Source: an uncultured Microcaldota archaeon (GTDB taxonomy: Archaea; Micrarchaeota; Micrarchaeia; Anstonellales; J096). Taken from it: DNA of 37,445 nt. Shown here piece after piece: positions 34,659-37,445 of this stretch. Location of the stretch: NCBI GenBank assembly GCA_938083015.1, contig CALKCX010000006.1, positions 1-37,445 on the forward strand. Reading direction: 5' to 3'. Each line of letters opens with the position of its first letter. The stretch's first letter is position 1. The notes below the pieces were generated by a model that ran no database searches, had not been told where the DNA came from, and saw nothing but the letters and a program-made list of their open reading frames with translations. A program made the position numbers and the translations under genes.

Positions 34659-35096
34659 TCACCGTATATTTAACATCCGTATGCCGTTATTCGTAATATT
34701 GATTGTAAGTAAATAGCTTCTACCTCCTTCTAAAATTACTTGACTTATATTTAAGACAACATCTCTGAAATGCAATTGACTAGAATATGTAATGTTATTA
34801 TCAAGATTAATATAAATATTCAATATTCCGGCCGTGTTATTATATACCAAACTAATATTATAGTTATGGCCATTTATTTTGTTAGGTAATTCTAATACTT
34901 GATAACCTCCAGGTCCTAATCTTTGTACAGATATAAATTTAGTCTTTATATATTGTTCTACTGCGTATAGATTTGCTCTTTGGGCCTCAAATGCACGATC
35001 TTGTATATATTGGAATATTATATATATTACGCCAGCTACTCCTATAAAAAGAATTATATAATAAAATATATTTTCTATTGCCGCCTGTCCCTTCAT
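34659..35096 (-). CDS. Pilin-like protein with class III signal peptide
   Basis: MKGQAAIENIFYYIILFIGVAGVIYIIFQYI: KG/QAAIE processing-like site then hydrophobic helix. Confidence 0.75.
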   Translation of the reverse strand: MKGQAAIENIFYYIILFIGVAGVIYIIFQYIQDRAFEAQRANLYAVEQYIKTKFISVQRLGPGGYQVLELPNKINGHNYNISLVYNNTAGILNIYINLDNNITYSSQLHFRDVVLNISQVILEGGRSYLLTINITNNGIRMLNIR

Positions 35097-35467
35097 CTAG
35101 AAACACCTATTGTAAAATTTCCAGAATTACAAGCTAAGTTAAATTTAAATAAGCTGCCATTCATCCTATATCCTTGAAAGTGTACGTCTTTTATATAAAC
35201 AACCCCGAATTTTCCCTCTATTCTATTTCCATCTATGATTACATCTGTACCAAAATTATGTTCAAATGTAACATTAAAGTTATTACAACTAACCATGGCC
35301 ATTTTTTTATACTCAATAATTCTATTGTAAAATTCGTATACAGATGCTGACTGCACTATAGGATCTATATCCGATTTTATATAAATAAATGCCCCCAATA
35401 CTAATAGAGATAATAACATAATAATGGATGTAAGTATTAATAATTCTAGACCTACTTGTGCATTCAT
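35093..35467 (-). CDS. Pilin-like protein
   Basis: MNAQVGLELLILTSIIMLLSLLVLGAFIYIK: A/QVGLE processing-like site; 4-nt overlap with the downstream pilin gene. Confidence 0.7.
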   Translation of the reverse strand: MNAQVGLELLILTSIIMLLSLLVLGAFIYIKSDIDPIVQSASVYEFYNRIIEYKKMAMVSCNNFNVTFEHNFGTDVIIDGNRIEGKFGVVYIKDVHFQGYRMNGSLFKFNLACNSGNFTIGVSR

Positions 35468-35468
35468 A

Positions 35469-36899
35469 TTAATTCAATAATAATACCCAAATGCCCAATG
35501 TATTAGCTAGTTCTTCTGATATTCTCGTAGGTTGATTACATTCTAATTTACATCCAGCTAGTCCTCTAATACGTTTACCTGGTTTTGAAGAGTATCTTTC
35601 TGATAGAATAGATGATAAAGAATTATGAATAAAATCATCTTCGATTAAAATAATATCAATTCCATATGTACTGTTCATATTATGGCCTTGTTGTAAAAAT
35701 CTCTGGACATACGATGGGGCCTGATTAGAAAGCTTAAAATAATATCCACAATTAACAAAATCTCTTAGATCTTCTATTCTGTATAGAGAACCTCCTGATT
35801 TAGAAAAAATATCTCCGGTTGGATTGTTAGTTAGAATAAGTATTGTTTTATTATTGTAATCATTAATATCAAGAGGGAGTTGATTATTATGTATTGCTAT
35901 CCAAGGCTTATTAGTCGGATGAATAGATGATATTAAATTGCATTGATAGTTATATCCTATAATAGATCCATTTTGATCATATATCGGTATAGCTTCTTCT
36001 TGATGTCTAATATCATTAAATATGTCTATCTCGGTATCGTTACCATCTAATAAAGTATACATTGGATTTGAATATCTACAATTTCTACTAGTCTTATATT
36101 CAAAATTAGTAATTATAAATCCGTGAACATTAGGGTTGTCTTTATGCTGTCTTACATAGGCAAAATCGCCCATTAATATATTTGGTTCATCATTATCTCG
36201 AATCTCTCTAATATCTGTAAATACTCTGCCATATACCCAACCTTGTCCAAATCCAGATATACTAGCAAGATATATAGATGGATTGTCTCTTACAAATATA
36301 GCTGGGTAGTTGCCATTAAGATTTATATTTTGTCTTTTTGCGTATCTCATAAATAAAGGATCTGGCATTCCGTTTATATCAAAAATATTATTATTGCTAT
36401 TGATTACAACATTCTTTCCAGTTTTATTATAGATATCATAAATTAACAATTCTATTGAATAATTATAAGTTAATTTATCATAATCTGTTTGAGCTATTTC
36501 AAGATTAGCATTTGTTACATTTATCAATATACCCCTCATATTAGCGTCTTGAGAAATTTTATCTATCAAACCTATTACAGATATATTACTAATAAGTCTA
36601 TCGTATCTACCATATATTGTAAGGTTTTTTACAGCTTCATAAAATTCTATTTCATTTCTAAAAGGATTATCAACAGAATAATTAGTAAGAAGCAATAAGT
36701 TATAAGTAAGAGATATATTGAAGGAATCTTTAAAGAAGTCTTCATTTAGATTTTCTATTGTAAACACAATAGCTTGAGATCTAAACATCTCGTTATAAAA
36801 TTCATTAACATTCTTAGAAGCCTCTGCATTTAAATAAATTATTATCATGGCCGATACTAATATTAGTAAAGCAAATAATGTATATACGTAAGCTTTCAT
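35469..36899 (-). CDS. Large membrane-anchored extracellular protein of pilin cluster
   Basis: N-terminal MKAYVYTLFALLILVSAMIIIYL followed by a 440-residue hydrophilic domain rich in NxS/T; 4-nt overlap with the upstream gene. Confidence 0.7.
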   Translation of the reverse strand: MKAYVYTLFALLILVSAMIIIYLNAEASKNVNEFYNEMFRSQAIVFTIENLNEDFFKDSFNISLTYNLLLLTNYSVDNPFRNEIEFYEAVKNLTIYGRYDRLISNISVIGLIDKISQDANMRGILINVTNANLEIAQTDYDKLTYNYSIELLIYDIYNKTGKNVVINSNNNIFDINGMPDPLFMRYAKRQNINLNGNYPAIFVRDNPSIYLASISGFGQGWVYGRVFTDIREIRDNDEPNILMGDFAYVRQHKDNPNVHGFIITNFEYKTSRNCRYSNPMYTLLDGNDTEIDIFNDIRHQEEAIPIYDQNGSIIGYNYQCNLISSIHPTNKPWIAIHNNQLPLDINDYNNKTILILTNNPTGDIFSKSGGSLYRIEDLRDFVNCGYYFKLSNQAPSYVQRFLQQGHNMNSTYGIDIILIEDDFIHNSLSSILSERYSSKPGKRIRGLAGCKLECNQPTRISEELANTLGIWVLLLN

Positions 36900-37375
36900 C
36901 TTGATACAATCACCTTAACATAACCATATAATAAATAATCATCATATCTATTGAGAATATCGTCTAGTCTTTGATTTGAATATACACGACATCTATATAC
37001 TGGATCACCATTTTGATCAGTATTTCTACAGCTTTTATAATAATACATAGGTTCTTTATCAATAATATTTTTTGTCTGTTTACTTACAGGTAATGTAACG
37101 ACAACACCTATTTCTTCTCCAAGACTTTGATTACCACATACATGTCTATCATTGTATATAACTTTATACTTATAATTGCCTAATATGTTATGAACCATAG
37201 AACAATTGTTACTATTGGCATAAACTCTAGCTGCATCCTCAGCAAGTAAAAGCAAATTATACACATCATAATTAGGAGAAGTAGAGAATGTGTTTGAATA
37301 TATTAGTATGACTAACATTAATATCATTATCGAAGCTATTGCTATATCATAAGTAAATGTCAGGCCTTTCATCAT
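36896..37375 (-). CDS. Pilin-like protein
   Basis: MMKGLTFTYDIAIASIMILMLVILIYSNT; the internal tandem ATGs at 37375/37372 put the class III-like MKG motif at the N-terminus. Upstream TTTAAAAAAC as TATA-like element. Confidence 0.65.
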   Translation of the reverse strand: MMKGLTFTYDIAIASIMILMLVILIYSNTFSTSPNYDVYNLLLLAEDAARVYANSNNCSMVHNILGNYKYKVIYNDRHVCGNQSLGEEIGVVVTLPVSKQTKNIIDKEPMYYYKSCRNTDQNGDPVYRCRVYSNQRLDDILNRYDDYLLYGYVKVIVSR

Positions 37376-37445
37376 TTTATATTTTAATAACATAATATTT
37401 AAAGTTTTATTGTTTTTTAAACACTCATTTTAACATTAACGAAAC

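Noticed and set aside
34293-34673. 126-aa plus-strand ORF
   Set aside because: Antisense to a pilin-like gene with a good class III signal motif; the minus-strand reading is better supported.

Overview
AT-rich, extremely compact archaeal chromosome segment. The gene content (PCNA, RFC large subunit, GatE, aIF2-gamma/S6e, Cbf5-like, archaeal Topo I, class III signal-peptide pilins) and the reduced, divergent proteins suggest a DPANN/Nanoarchaeota-like genome; this taxonomy is an inference from the sequence alone. I call about 30 protein-coding genes and five tRNA genes: Ser-UGA, Arg-GCG, Leu-UAA, Asp-GUC and an intron-containing Ile-UAU. The first two-thirds is mostly informational housekeeping. 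The accessory part (about 25.5-37.4 kb) holds: (i) a HAD-nucleotidyltransferase fusion, an APH-like kinase and a GT2 glycosyltransferase next to a 1438-aa asparagine-rich, triplicated beta-helix surface protein; (ii) a translationally coupled PIN-domain nuclease plus minimal ATP-dependent ligase-like gene pair, the best candidate for an undescribed cut-and-seal system; and (iii) a five-gene cluster of pilin-like proteins. Other notable signals are a tRNA-Ile(UAU) with a complete bulge-helix-bulge intron, coding overlap at almost every convergent gene junction, interlocked divergent promoters, and a 94-bp near-identical repeat inside the surface protein gene. No rRNA, CRISPR array or transposase was seen.
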